Assembly: GCA_001464545.1 (NCBI GenBank) | Contig: LNFC01000022.1 | Coordinates: 1 to 64,000 of the forward strand | Reading direction: 5' to 3' | Length of the DNA stretch: 64,000 bases | From: Acidobacteria bacterium Ga0077551 | Lineage (GTDB): Bacteria > Pseudomonadota > Alphaproteobacteria > Caulobacterales > Hyphomonadaceae | In this document: positions 17,788 to 24,673 of the stretch, piece by piece | Layout of the letters: each line of letters begins with the position of its first letter | Numbering within the stretch: the stretch's first letter is position 1 | Notes under the pieces: generated by a model | What the model saw: the letters and a program-made list of their open reading frames with translations, nothing else | What the model was told of the DNA's origin: nothing | Database searches by the model: none | Program-made: the position numbers and the translations under genes

Positions 17788-18525
17788 ATGATCCTTACCT
17801 GTCCTTCTTGCAGCACCCATTATTTCGCCGATGACTCAACAATCGGTGAAAGCGGGCGAACTGTTAAATGTGCCGCCTGCGGGCATTCCTGGTTCGTGCA
17901 GCCGAAATCGCTGGCGGAAGACAAGCCGGCTGCGCCGGCGCATGAGGTTTACCGTGAACGCCTGCGTGAGCAGCGGCGGGAGAAGAGCCGCTTCGCCGCC
18001 GTGTTTTCGTGGGTGCTGGTCGGGGGCATTTTTGCGGGCGCGACCTTCGCAGCCTTCATGTTCCGCAATGATGTCGTGAAGGTCTGGCCGCAATCGGCCG
18101 CCGCCTACAAGCTCGCCGGTCTGGACGTGAACCGGTTCGGGCTCGACTTCGCCGATATCGAACGCGCACGCACCTTCAACGACACGATCCCGATTGTCAC
18201 CGTCACCGGCCGCGCGGTGAACGTCGCCAATTCCGCCGTCGAGACACCCGGCGTGCGGGTCGACCTGCGCGACGAGGCGGGCAAGATCGTCGCCACCGAA
18301 TACAGTTTCGTCACGCCGGGTGAACTTGAGCCGGGCGACTCCGGCCAATTTGGCGTCGTGGTCGAGCCGGCCCCGGTCGAGAGTTTCGAGATCGTCGTCA
18401 GTTTCGTCGAGCGCTCCGCCGTGCCGAATGAGCCGCCTACGGAGGAGTTGCCGCCGCTGACGGACGAGCCGCTTCCGGTGGGCGAAGATGAAGATATTGT
18501 GCCAGCTGCCGAGGATCCCCTCTGA
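17788..18525 (+). CDS. MJ0042-type zinc-ribbon protein with a membrane anchor
   Basis: About 245 residues from the ATG at 17788, supported by a GGAAAG element. The N-terminal zinc ribbon MILTCPSCSTHYF...VKCAACGHSWF has two CxxC pairs and is the MJ0042 family finger. A cytoplasmic linker precedes one membrane helix (FSWVLVGGIFAGATFAAFMF, about residues 75-95). The outer domain, with VTVTGRAVNVANSA and PGELEPGDSG-type strands, looks like the DUF3426/FxLYD beta-sandwich. The function is unknown. The last codons precede the phosphoribosyltransferase start by two bases, so the two genes are probably co-transcribed. Confidence 0.8.
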   Translation: MILTCPSCSTHYFADDSTIGESGRTVKCAACGHSWFVQPKSLAEDKPAAPAHEVYRERLREQRREKSRFAAVFSWVLVGGIFAGATFAAFMFRNDVVKVWPQSAAAYKLAGLDVNRFGLDFADIERARTFNDTIPIVTVTGRAVNVANSAVETPGVRVDLRDEAGKIVATEYSFVTPGELEPGDSGQFGVVVEPAPVESFEIVVSFVERSAVPNEPPTEELPPLTDEPLPVGEDEDIVPAAEDPL

Positions 18526-18527
18526 CC

Positions 18528-19076
18528 ATGCAAGCCCCTACGCCTCTTGCTCCGATGCCCAAGATCGATGTCATCCTTTCCGAGGCAGACCTGATGGCCC
18601 GCGTCGATGATCTGGCCGACCGTCTCGTGCCGCGCCTCACCGGCGACTGGACGGCCGTCTCCATCCTGATCGGCGCAACGCCCTTTACCAGCGACTTGAT
18701 GAAGGCGCTGGCCCGGCGCGGCGTGCATCCGGTGCTGGATGTGCTGTGGCTTGAAAGCTACCGTGACGCACGCGAAAGTTCGGGCCGCGTGGTCGTGCGC
18801 GCGGATGTCTCCCGCCCCGTCGAAGGGCGCGGCATGCTGCTGATCGATGACGTGTTCGATACCGGCCGCACGCTTGATTTCGCCAAGCAGCACCTGATCG
18901 CCAAGGGTGCGCGCGAAGTGCTCACCGTCGCGTTGACGCAGAAGCCCTGGGCGCCGCGCGGGGCGGAAGGCGTGGACTTTTGCGCGTTCGATGCGCCGGG
19001 CCGTTTCCTCGTCGGCTACGGCATGGACGACGCGGGCCTCTACCGGGGCCTGCCCTATATCGGCGCGCTGGACTGA
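18528..19076 (+). CDS. hpt: Hypoxanthine phosphoribosyltransferase-like protein
   Basis: A 182-residue type I phosphoribosyltransferase. The PRPP-binding loop MLLIDDVFDTGRTL is clear, preceded by a VLWLESYRD segment matching the catalytic flap region of HGPRTs and followed by VALTQKPWAPRG. The C-terminal FLVGYGMDDAGLYRGLPYIG is the characteristic HGPRT ending. It should convert hypoxanthine/guanine and PRPP to nucleotide in purine salvage. Spacing to the zinc-ribbon gene is two bases. Confidence 0.88.
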   Translation: MQAPTPLAPMPKIDVILSEADLMARVDDLADRLVPRLTGDWTAVSILIGATPFTSDLMKALARRGVHPVLDVLWLESYRDARESSGRVVVRADVSRPVEGRGMLLIDDVFDTGRTLDFAKQHLIAKGAREVLTVALTQKPWAPRGAEGVDFCAFDAPGRFLVGYGMDDAGLYRGLPYIGALD

Positions 19077-19155
19077 GCACCGAAGCCTCCGTCACCCCCG
19101 CTTTTTCCTATTAGCGCGGCGGCAAAGTTTATCATCCGCTCTCGTCTGTTCGCAG

Positions 19156-19172
19156 AAACCGGCGCGGTTTTT
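19156..19172 (+). terminator. Weak candidate terminator between convergent hpt and MAPEG genes
   Basis: AAACCG (19156-19161) and CGGTTT (19165-19170) form a short stem with a GCG loop, followed by TT. The stem is short, so this is a weak call resting mainly on position between convergent genes. Confidence 0.35.
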
Positions 19173-19183
19173 CTGAGCGCGTC

Positions 19184-19576
19184 TCAGTTTACCGCGTACC
19201 AGACGCAGGCGCCGGCGGTGACCAGGATGACGATCAGCGACAGCAGCGTGCCGATGGTGCGGCCGATGCCGGCGCCCGGCATGCCGCCGAGCCCGATGGC
19301 ATGCAGTATGCGGCCAAGCAGGAATGTCGCCCCAAGGGCGTGGATGAGCAGGACCGGCGCTTCCAGAAGACCGAGGCCCACAAGTCCGAACAGCACCACG
19401 GGGACATCTTCTACCGCGTTGCCCTGAACGCGGATGGCGCGCTGCATCGCCTCGTCATTGCCGTCACCGAGATTGATCTTCTTCGAGGCGCGCACGCGCC
19501 CCACATTCAGTTTCAGGATCATCATCAGCAGGCCGAACAGGCCGATATAGAGGGTGGTGGCAGCGATGGGGGTCAT
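19184..19576 (-). CDS. MAPEG family membrane protein
   Basis: A 130-residue protein with four hydrophobic segments, starting with TTLYIGLFGLLMMILKLNVG. The RVRASKKINLGDGNDEAMQRAIRVQGNAVEDVPVV region contains the conserved R-x2-N/GN-EN-like glutathione-binding arrangement of the MAPEG family, with QGN replacing the more common HGN/RAHAN. MAPEG proteins include microsomal glutathione transferases. The substrate cannot be predicted. It is convergent with hpt. Confidence 0.85.
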   Translation of the reverse strand: MTPIAATTLYIGLFGLLMMILKLNVGRVRASKKINLGDGNDEAMQRAIRVQGNAVEDVPVVLFGLVGLGLLEAPVLLIHALGATFLLGRILHAIGLGGMPGAGIGRTIGTLLSLIVILVTAGACVWYAVN

Positions 19577-19641
19577 GGGCGTGTCCTTGTGAAGCCCGGC
19601 GACACTAGCGTGCTTCGCCTGAAGCGCCAGAGGTCGTCAGG

Positions 19642-20115
19642 CTACCACGCCCCGATATTCGGCGCGCTCGCCCAGGGCTCTTTCGGCGCTTGCGGCTTGC
19701 CCTTCTGGAGCAGTTCGACCGAGATGCCGTCCGGGGAGCGGATGAAGGTCATGCGGCCATCGCGCGGCGGGCGGGAGATGGTGACGCCGAGATCGGCGAA
19801 GCGCTGGGTGGCGGCGTAGATGTCGTCGACCTGGTAGGCGAGGTGGCCGAAATTGCGCCCGCCGGAATAGTCCTTCTCGTCCCAGTTCCAGGTCAGCTCG
19901 ATCATCGGGATATTGAGCGAGGTCGGCGAGGCGCCGGCGGGTACGCCGCCGCCGCGTTCGATGTCGGCCGGGGAGGCGAGGAAGACCAGCGTGAAGCGGC
20001 CGGCCTCGTTATCATAGCGCGTCACTTCGGCGAGGCCGAGACCGTCGCAGAAGAAGCGTTTGGCGGCGTCGATATCGCTGACGCGCACCATGGTGTGCAG
20101 GAATTCAACGCTCAT
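19642..20115 (-). CDS. Glyoxalase I/VOC family protein (lactoylglutathione lyase-like)
   Basis: About 157 residues from the ATG at 20115; this start fits the family N-terminus FLHTMVRVSDIDAAKRFFCDGLG and overlaps the upstream stop by four bases. Two beta-alpha-beta-beta-beta modules are visible, with metal-ligand candidates His in LHTMVRV, Glu in MIELTWNWD, His in FGHLAYQVDD and Glu in GISVELLQKG, the arrangement of glyoxalase I. It would convert the methylglyoxal-glutathione adduct to S-lactoylglutathione, complementary to the glyoxalase II-like gene at the window start. VOC proteins are diverse, so the substrate is likely but not certain. Confidence 0.83.
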   Translation of the reverse strand: MSVEFLHTMVRVSDIDAAKRFFCDGLGLAEVTRYDNEAGRFTLVFLASPADIERGGGVPAGASPTSLNIPMIELTWNWDEKDYSGGRNFGHLAYQVDDIYAATQRFADLGVTISRPPRDGRMTFIRSPDGISVELLQKGKPQAPKEPWASAPNIGAW

Positions 20116-20570
20116 GAATGGGTCTCCCGGAGGGTGCGGATCACCTGCTTGAGGTTCGGCGGCGTGAGGGTGTGATAGCGGTGCATGGCCAGCGCGAGCA
20201 GGCCTACGGTGAGGCCGAAGAAGGCGAGGAAAAAGCTGAACGTGTGGATCAGGGTGCCGACCTCGAAGACGGGCGACTGGCCGGCGAGGCGCCAGAGGGC
20301 GTTCCACACCGTATTGAACAGGGCTGACAGAGGCGCCAGCAGCAAGGTGATGAAGGCGGCGCAGGCGTAGACATAAGTGCCGCGGCGCGGGCCTTCGGCC
20401 CGCAGGTAGAGGTCGGTGAATTCGGTCTCGTCGATTCCCTCCGGCAGCTCGCCCGCTTGCTGGCGCGCCTTCAGAAGTTCCGGCGCGAAGGCTTTGGCCT
20501 GCTTCCAGCGCAGCGCGAGGTGGATACCCCAGGCGGCCACAGCGACGACGAGGGCGAGATAGACATACAT
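20112..20570 (-). CDS. Hypothetical three-helix membrane protein
   Basis: A 152-residue protein with hydrophobic segments at about 2-20 (VYLALVVAVAAWGIHLAL), 68-90 (YVYACAAFITLLLAPLSALF) and 108-128 (FSFFLAFFGLTVGLLALAM). The hydrophilic region between the first two contains acidic residues (GIDETEFTDLYLRAEGP). No family is recognised. The stop overlaps the glyoxalase-like gene start (ATGA), indicating a two-gene operon. Confidence 0.7.
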   Translation of the reverse strand: MYVYLALVVAVAAWGIHLALRWKQAKAFAPELLKARQQAGELPEGIDETEFTDLYLRAEGPRRGTYVYACAAFITLLLAPLSALFNTVWNALWRLAGQSPVFEVGTLIHTFSFFLAFFGLTVGLLALAMHRYHTLTPPNLKQVIRTLRETHS

Positions 20571-20615
20571 GGCAGGCCGCTTTGTTCCGGGTTCGGCGCC
20601 CGGTGGCCCGTCAAT

Positions 20616-21500
20616 TCAGGCCCGGTGCGCGCGTTCGTAGACAAGCATGGCGCGCTTTCGCGCCACACCCCAGTGATAGTTATGCAGCCGGCCATCGGCT
20701 GCAAGGGCCCGGTGGCAGGGGATGAACCAGCTGACGGGGTTGGCGCCGACGGCGGCGCCCACCGCGCGGGCGGCCTTGGGCGCGGAGATGGCCTGCGCAA
20801 GGGACCCGTAGGTACGGGTCTCCCCGGCCGGAATCTCGAGCAGCGCGCGCCAGACCTGCCGCCGGAAGGGTGTGCCATAGAGGCAGACGGGCAGGGGCTC
20901 GCCGGCTTCAAATACGCGTGAGGCGAAGCGCTCGGCTTCGGTGTCATCACGCCGGATCGCGGCGCCGGGATAGCGCGCGGCCAAGTCCGCGAAGGCGTCT
21001 GCCTCGCCGCGGCCCTGATGTTCGAAGCCGGTGCGGGCCGGGGCGCCCTCGTCGATGAAGCCGAGCGCGACGAGGCCGCGCGGCCCGATCAGCCAGGCGC
21101 CCAGCCCGAAGGGGGTCGGCGCGCGGCCGAGGACGAGGTCAGCGCCCTTGCCGCCGGCCTTGGCTTCGCCGGGGGTGAGGCCCTCATGGGCAATGAACAG
21201 GTCGTGCAGCCGGCCGGGACCGGACAGGCCGGTCTCCAGCGCGGCGTCGAGCACGCTCGCGCCGCGCCGCAGGAGGTCGCCCGCCGCGCCATGCGCCAGG
21301 GCGCCTTGGTACTGTTTGGGGCTGATCCCGGCCCAGCGGGTGAACTCGCGCTGGAAATGGTGCGGCGAGAGGCCCATGGCCGCGGCGGCGGCTTCCAGGT
21401 CCGGCCAGTCGGGCCAAGTTTCGCCCAGCCAGTCGAGGGCTTTCGCCATCCGGTCATAGGCACGGGCGCGTTCGTCGAGAGGGGCTTGTCCATCAAACAT
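20616..21500 (-). CDS. AraC-type HTH / O6-methylguanine-DNA methyltransferase fusion (Ada-like)
   Basis: A 294-residue two-domain protein from the ATG at 21500; an in-frame GTG at 21554 would add 18 basic residues and is less likely. The N-terminal part has an AraC/XylS helix-turn-helix pair (AAAAMGLSPHHFQREFTRWAG and GISPKQYQGALAHG). The C-terminal half is a methyltransferase with the DNA-binding QVWRALLEIPAGETRTYGSLA segment and the active-site PCHR at Cys262, followed by the Asn-hinge-like DGRLHNYHWG. It repairs O6-alkylguanine by irreversible alkyl transfer. The Ada N-terminal zinc domain that senses methylphosphotriesters is absent. Confidence 0.9.
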   Translation of the reverse strand: MFDGQAPLDERARAYDRMAKALDWLGETWPDWPDLEAAAAAMGLSPHHFQREFTRWAGISPKQYQGALAHGAAGDLLRRGASVLDAALETGLSGPGRLHDLFIAHEGLTPGEAKAGGKGADLVLGRAPTPFGLGAWLIGPRGLVALGFIDEGAPARTGFEHQGRGEADAFADLAARYPGAAIRRDDTEAERFASRVFEAGEPLPVCLYGTPFRRQVWRALLEIPAGETRTYGSLAQAISAPKAARAVGAAVGANPVSWFIPCHRALAADGRLHNYHWGVARKRAMLVYERAHRA

Positions 21501-21639
21501 GGGCGTAAAATGCGCCCGCCGGGCGCGGCGCGCCACCCGTTTCTTGCGCTGCACCCCACGCGGATTTTTTTGCCTCTTTACGAGGGGCCGGGATCACGCA
21601 AAGTGCGCGGCTTGCATACGGGGAGGTTTGCGACACCAC

Positions 21640-22587
21640 ATGGCCGACGCACGCAGCATCATCCTGCACGAATACCCGTCCTCGCCCTTCTCGGAGAAGG
21701 TGCGCCTGGCGTTGAAGCTCAAGAACCTCGCCTATGCGCGCGTCGAGCAACCGGTGATCATGCCGAAGCCGGATCTCATTCCGCTGACCGGCGGATACCG
21801 GCGCATTCCCGTGCTGCAGATCGGCGCCGACATCTACTGCGACTCGGCCATCATCCTGCGCGAGATCGAGGCGCGCTATCCGCTCTATTCGCTGAAACTT
21901 CCCGGCCATGAAGGCATCGCCCAGATGGTGGCCGGCTGGGCGGATTCGCGCTGGTTCCAGTCCTCCGTCGCGGTGATCTTCGGGCACATGGGTGACAATG
22001 TGCCGGAAGCCTTCATCAAGGACCGCGAACAACTCTCGGGCCGGCCGTTCAATGTCGAGGGCATGAAGGCCGTTGCCCCGATGATGAAGGACCAGTGGCG
22101 GGCGCGCCTGATGCTGATCGAGGAGCGTCTCGCCGGCGGCAAGGGCGCGGGCAGCGGCAACTACCTGATCGGTGCCAAGCCCGGCCTCGTCGATGTGCAT
22201 GCCTACATGAACGTCTGGTGGATGAAGTCCGCCGTGCCGGAATTTGCAGATGCCTGTCTCGAGAACGCGCCGCTGACGGCGGCCTGGTATCGCCGCCTCG
22301 CCGAAGCGGAAGGGCAGGAGCCGGAGACGATCACCTCGAAGGAGGCCGTTGCGATTGCGAAGGATGCCGCGCCGCGCCTTGTCGCCGCGACCACGCGCAA
22401 CGAGCCGCAGGAATTCTCGCCTGGCGAAAAGGTGGCCGTCGCGCCGGACGATTATGGCCAGGACTGGGTCGAAGGCGAACTGGTACATGCCGACTCGCAG
22501 CGCATCATCGTGCGCCGGTTCACGCCGGAGGCCGAGACCATCCACGTCCACTTCCCGCGCGCCGGTTTCTGGGTGCGCCGCGTCTGA
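21640..22587 (+). CDS. Glutathione S-transferase family protein with C-terminal extension
   Basis: A 315-residue protein from the ATG at 21640. The N-terminal thioredoxin-like domain (HEYPSSPFSEKVRLALKLKNL, then RRIPVLQIGADIYCDSAIIL) is a GST fold, with Ser in the SPFSEK position typical of bacterial GSTs. A helical GST C-domain follows to about residue 230. The last 80 residues (FSPGEKVAVAPDDYGQDWVEGEL..HVHFPRAGFWV) form an extra beta-rich domain not found in standard GSTs of about 200-230 residues. The catalytic role and substrate are unknown. Confidence 0.83.
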   Translation: MADARSIILHEYPSSPFSEKVRLALKLKNLAYARVEQPVIMPKPDLIPLTGGYRRIPVLQIGADIYCDSAIILREIEARYPLYSLKLPGHEGIAQMVAGWADSRWFQSSVAVIFGHMGDNVPEAFIKDREQLSGRPFNVEGMKAVAPMMKDQWRARLMLIEERLAGGKGAGSGNYLIGAKPGLVDVHAYMNVWWMKSAVPEFADACLENAPLTAAWYRRLAEAEGQEPETITSKEAVAIAKDAAPRLVAATTRNEPQEFSPGEKVAVAPDDYGQDWVEGELVHADSQRIIVRRFTPEAETIHVHFPRAGFWVRRV

Positions 22588-22648
22588 AGGGATTGCCAAT
22601 ACGGCTCGCAAGCGTAGGCTCCGCCCAAACATAAAGGGAGGAGACAAA

Positions 22649-23626
22649 ATGAAACGCATATTGATCGCCGGCACGGCCCTGCTCGCCGCCTGCAGCAGCT
22701 TTTCCAGCGGCGAGGCCGAGGCGCCCGGAGCGGCCACGGCGAAGACCGAGATCAGGTCCGAAGGCTGGTACCCGTCGCGCTACGGCGCCGAGGACCGGCT
22801 GGGCGCGATGAACAATCTCTCCGAAGCGAAGACCGCCGAGGCCGCGCGCCTGATCAAGACCGGCAAGACCTACGCGCTGGGCCAGGTGACGGGCAAGAAG
22901 ACGCCGGCCTATGGTCCGCGTACGTTCAACATGACGGTTCTTCAGTTGTCGGACGGTTCGGGCACGCCGCTCGGCGAGAACAGGGCGGTCGGCAACGACG
23001 ATCTCGTCAACACCTATGTCGGTATCGGCAGCCAGCTCGACGGACTTGGCCATATGGGCATCGACCATCGCTACTATAACGGCGTGCCGGTTGCGGACTT
23101 CGTCACCACGGGCGGGCTCACGCAATATGGCACGCACACGCTGCCGCCGGTCGCGACGCGCGGCATTCTGCTCGACATGACAAAGACCTTCGGCGATCCG
23201 GTCGCGGCCGGCACGGCGTTCAACCGCGCCGAAATCGAAGCTGCTGCCAAGGCCGCGGGCGTCACCATCGGCAAGGGCGATATCGTGCTCTTCCACACCG
23301 GCACGATGAAAGCCTCGGAAGGCGCGAGTACACTTTCGCCGGTCGAGCCCGGTCTCGGCGTGGAAGGCGCGCAGTACCTCGCCGATCTTGGCGTCGTCGC
23401 CATCGGCGCGGATACCTGGGCGCTGGAAGTGATCCCGTTCGAGAAGGAGACACGCCCGTTCGACGTGCACCTGACGCTGCTTGCGAAGAACGGCGTTTAT
23501 ATCCTCGAGAACATGGTGACGACCGAGCTTGCAGCGGACGGCGTGACGGAATTCTTCTTCACGCTCGGCGCGCCGCGGCTTGAAGGCGCGGTGCAGGCGA
23601 TCGTCAATCCGGTGGCGATCCGCTGA
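22649..23626 (+). CDS. Cyclase family lipoprotein (kynurenine formamidase superfamily)
   Basis: A 325-residue protein with a GGGAGGAG ribosome binding site. A signal peptide ends in lipobox LLAAC, so it should be exported and lipid-anchored. The mature region (RYGAEDRLGAMNNLSEAKTAEA) and GKGDIVLFHTG, GVVAIGADTWALE match the PF04199 cyclase family. The usual metal motif HxGTHxDxPxH is replaced by IGSQLDGLGHMGIDHRYYNG, as in a recognised subgroup of larger cyclases. These hydrolases open amide or lactone bonds; the substrate is not predictable. It follows the GST gene by 61 bp. Confidence 0.83.
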   Translation: MKRILIAGTALLAACSSFSSGEAEAPGAATAKTEIRSEGWYPSRYGAEDRLGAMNNLSEAKTAEAARLIKTGKTYALGQVTGKKTPAYGPRTFNMTVLQLSDGSGTPLGENRAVGNDDLVNTYVGIGSQLDGLGHMGIDHRYYNGVPVADFVTTGGLTQYGTHTLPPVATRGILLDMTKTFGDPVAAGTAFNRAEIEAAAKAAGVTIGKGDIVLFHTGTMKASEGASTLSPVEPGLGVEGAQYLADLGVVAIGADTWALEVIPFEKETRPFDVHLTLLAKNGVYILENMVTTELAADGVTEFFFTLGAPRLEGAVQAIVNPVAIR

Positions 23627-23633
23627 ACCTCTA

Positions 23634-23657
23634 CCCTCTCCCGTTTGCGGGAGAGGG
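23634..23657. terminator. Hairpin between convergent cyclase and hydrolase genes
   Basis: CCCTCTCCCG (23634-23643) and CGGGAGAGGG (23648-23657) form a perfect ten-bp stem with a TTTG loop. It lacks a long T-run. Very similar CCCTCTCCCG hairpins recur in intergenic regions of many proteobacteria, so it may be a dispersed palindromic repeat used as a bidirectional terminator. Confidence 0.6.
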
Positions 23658-23669
23658 GAGCAGGTATTT

Positions 23670-24560
23670 CTAAGCCCTCAGGAACGGCACGATGTCCGCC
23701 ACCAGTGTGTCGGACATCTTGTCCGCGAGGTCGTGGCCCCATTTGGGATAGGACTTGAACACCGCGCCCGGAATGCGCCGCGCGATGTCCTGACCCGCCG
23801 CCGGGCGGATCAGGGGGTCGTCGGCGCCGTGCAGCACCAGCGTCGGCGCCCTCACGCTCCCGAGGCGTTCATGCCAGCGCGGCGTGCCCAGGATTGCCGC
23901 ATACTGCCGCATCGCGCCGAGCGGCCGGTCGGAGCGGTGGAAATCCTCGATCGTCCGTTGCCGGATGAGTTCGGCGCTGTTGCGCAGGTCGGGATGCGAG
24001 CCGATGGCATGCTGCGTGCTGACCGCAATCGCAGACACGGCCTCCGGCGTGCGGGCCGCCGGCACAGCCGTCAGCGCCGCCATGGCTTCAGGCGTTGACG
24101 GCGGCAAGGACGGGTCACCTGAAGATGTCATCACGGGGATCAGCTTGCGCACCTTGTGGGCATGATCCAGCGCCATGTGCTGCGCAATCATTCCGCCCAT
24201 CGACACACCGAGGATATCGGCCTTGTCCACGCCCATTGCGTCCAGCAGACCGGCGGCATCGGCCGCCATGTCTTTGACCGTGTAAGGAACAAGCTTGCTC
24301 GCATCCTGCCCTGTCATCACCGCCGTCAGCACGTCCATCGGGGAGGGCGGGGCGTATTGCGTGAACTCGGTGGAGAGGCCGACATCCCGGTTGTCGAACC
24401 AGATGACGCGGAAGCCCGCATCCGCCAGCCCGCGCTTCAGCCCTTCCGGCCAGCGCGTCATCTGCAGCGCAAAGCCCATCACCAGCAGGATCGCGGGATC
24501 GTTTGCGCTGCCCAGCGTCTCGTACTCAATCTCGATCCCGTTCGCTTTCGCCCGAGCCAT
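23670..24560 (-). CDS. Alpha/beta hydrolase
   Basis: About 296 residues from the ATG at 24560, which has a GGAGGA ribosome binding site. The oxyanion strand ILLVMGFALQMTRWPEGL, the nucleophile elbow LGVSMGGMIAQ (Ser), the acid in LVLHGADDPLIRP and the histidine in PKWGHDLADKM make a complete catalytic triad of the alpha/beta hydrolase fold. The FDNRDVGLSTEF motif is common among small esterases and the aclacinomycin methylesterase-like branch. The physiological substrate is unknown. Confidence 0.87.
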   Translation of the reverse strand: MARAKANGIEIEYETLGSANDPAILLVMGFALQMTRWPEGLKRGLADAGFRVIWFDNRDVGLSTEFTQYAPPSPMDVLTAVMTGQDASKLVPYTVKDMAADAAGLLDAMGVDKADILGVSMGGMIAQHMALDHAHKVRKLIPVMTSSGDPSLPPSTPEAMAALTAVPAARTPEAVSAIAVSTQHAIGSHPDLRNSAELIRQRTIEDFHRSDRPLGAMRQYAAILGTPRWHERLGSVRAPTLVLHGADDPLIRPAAGQDIARRIPGAVFKSYPKWGHDLADKMSDTLVADIVPFLRA

Positions 24561-24618
24561 GCGTCGTCCTCCCTGTGTGCCGGGCATCCTAGATCAGTTC
24601 ACGAGCCTGCGGAAAACG

Positions 24619-24650
24619 AAAAACGCCGCCTCCTTGCGGAAGCGGCGCTG
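24619..24650 (-). terminator. Rho-independent terminator after the TonB receptor gene
   Basis: On the minus strand a GC-rich hairpin (CGCCGC at 24624-24629 against GCGGCG at 24642-24647, with an inner TCC/GGA extension) is followed by TTTTTCG, read as AAAAA at 24619-24623 on the plus strand. It lies 27 bases after the receptor stop. Confidence 0.8.
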
Positions 24651-24673
24651 ATTTCAGGTCCGGCGAGCCCGGA

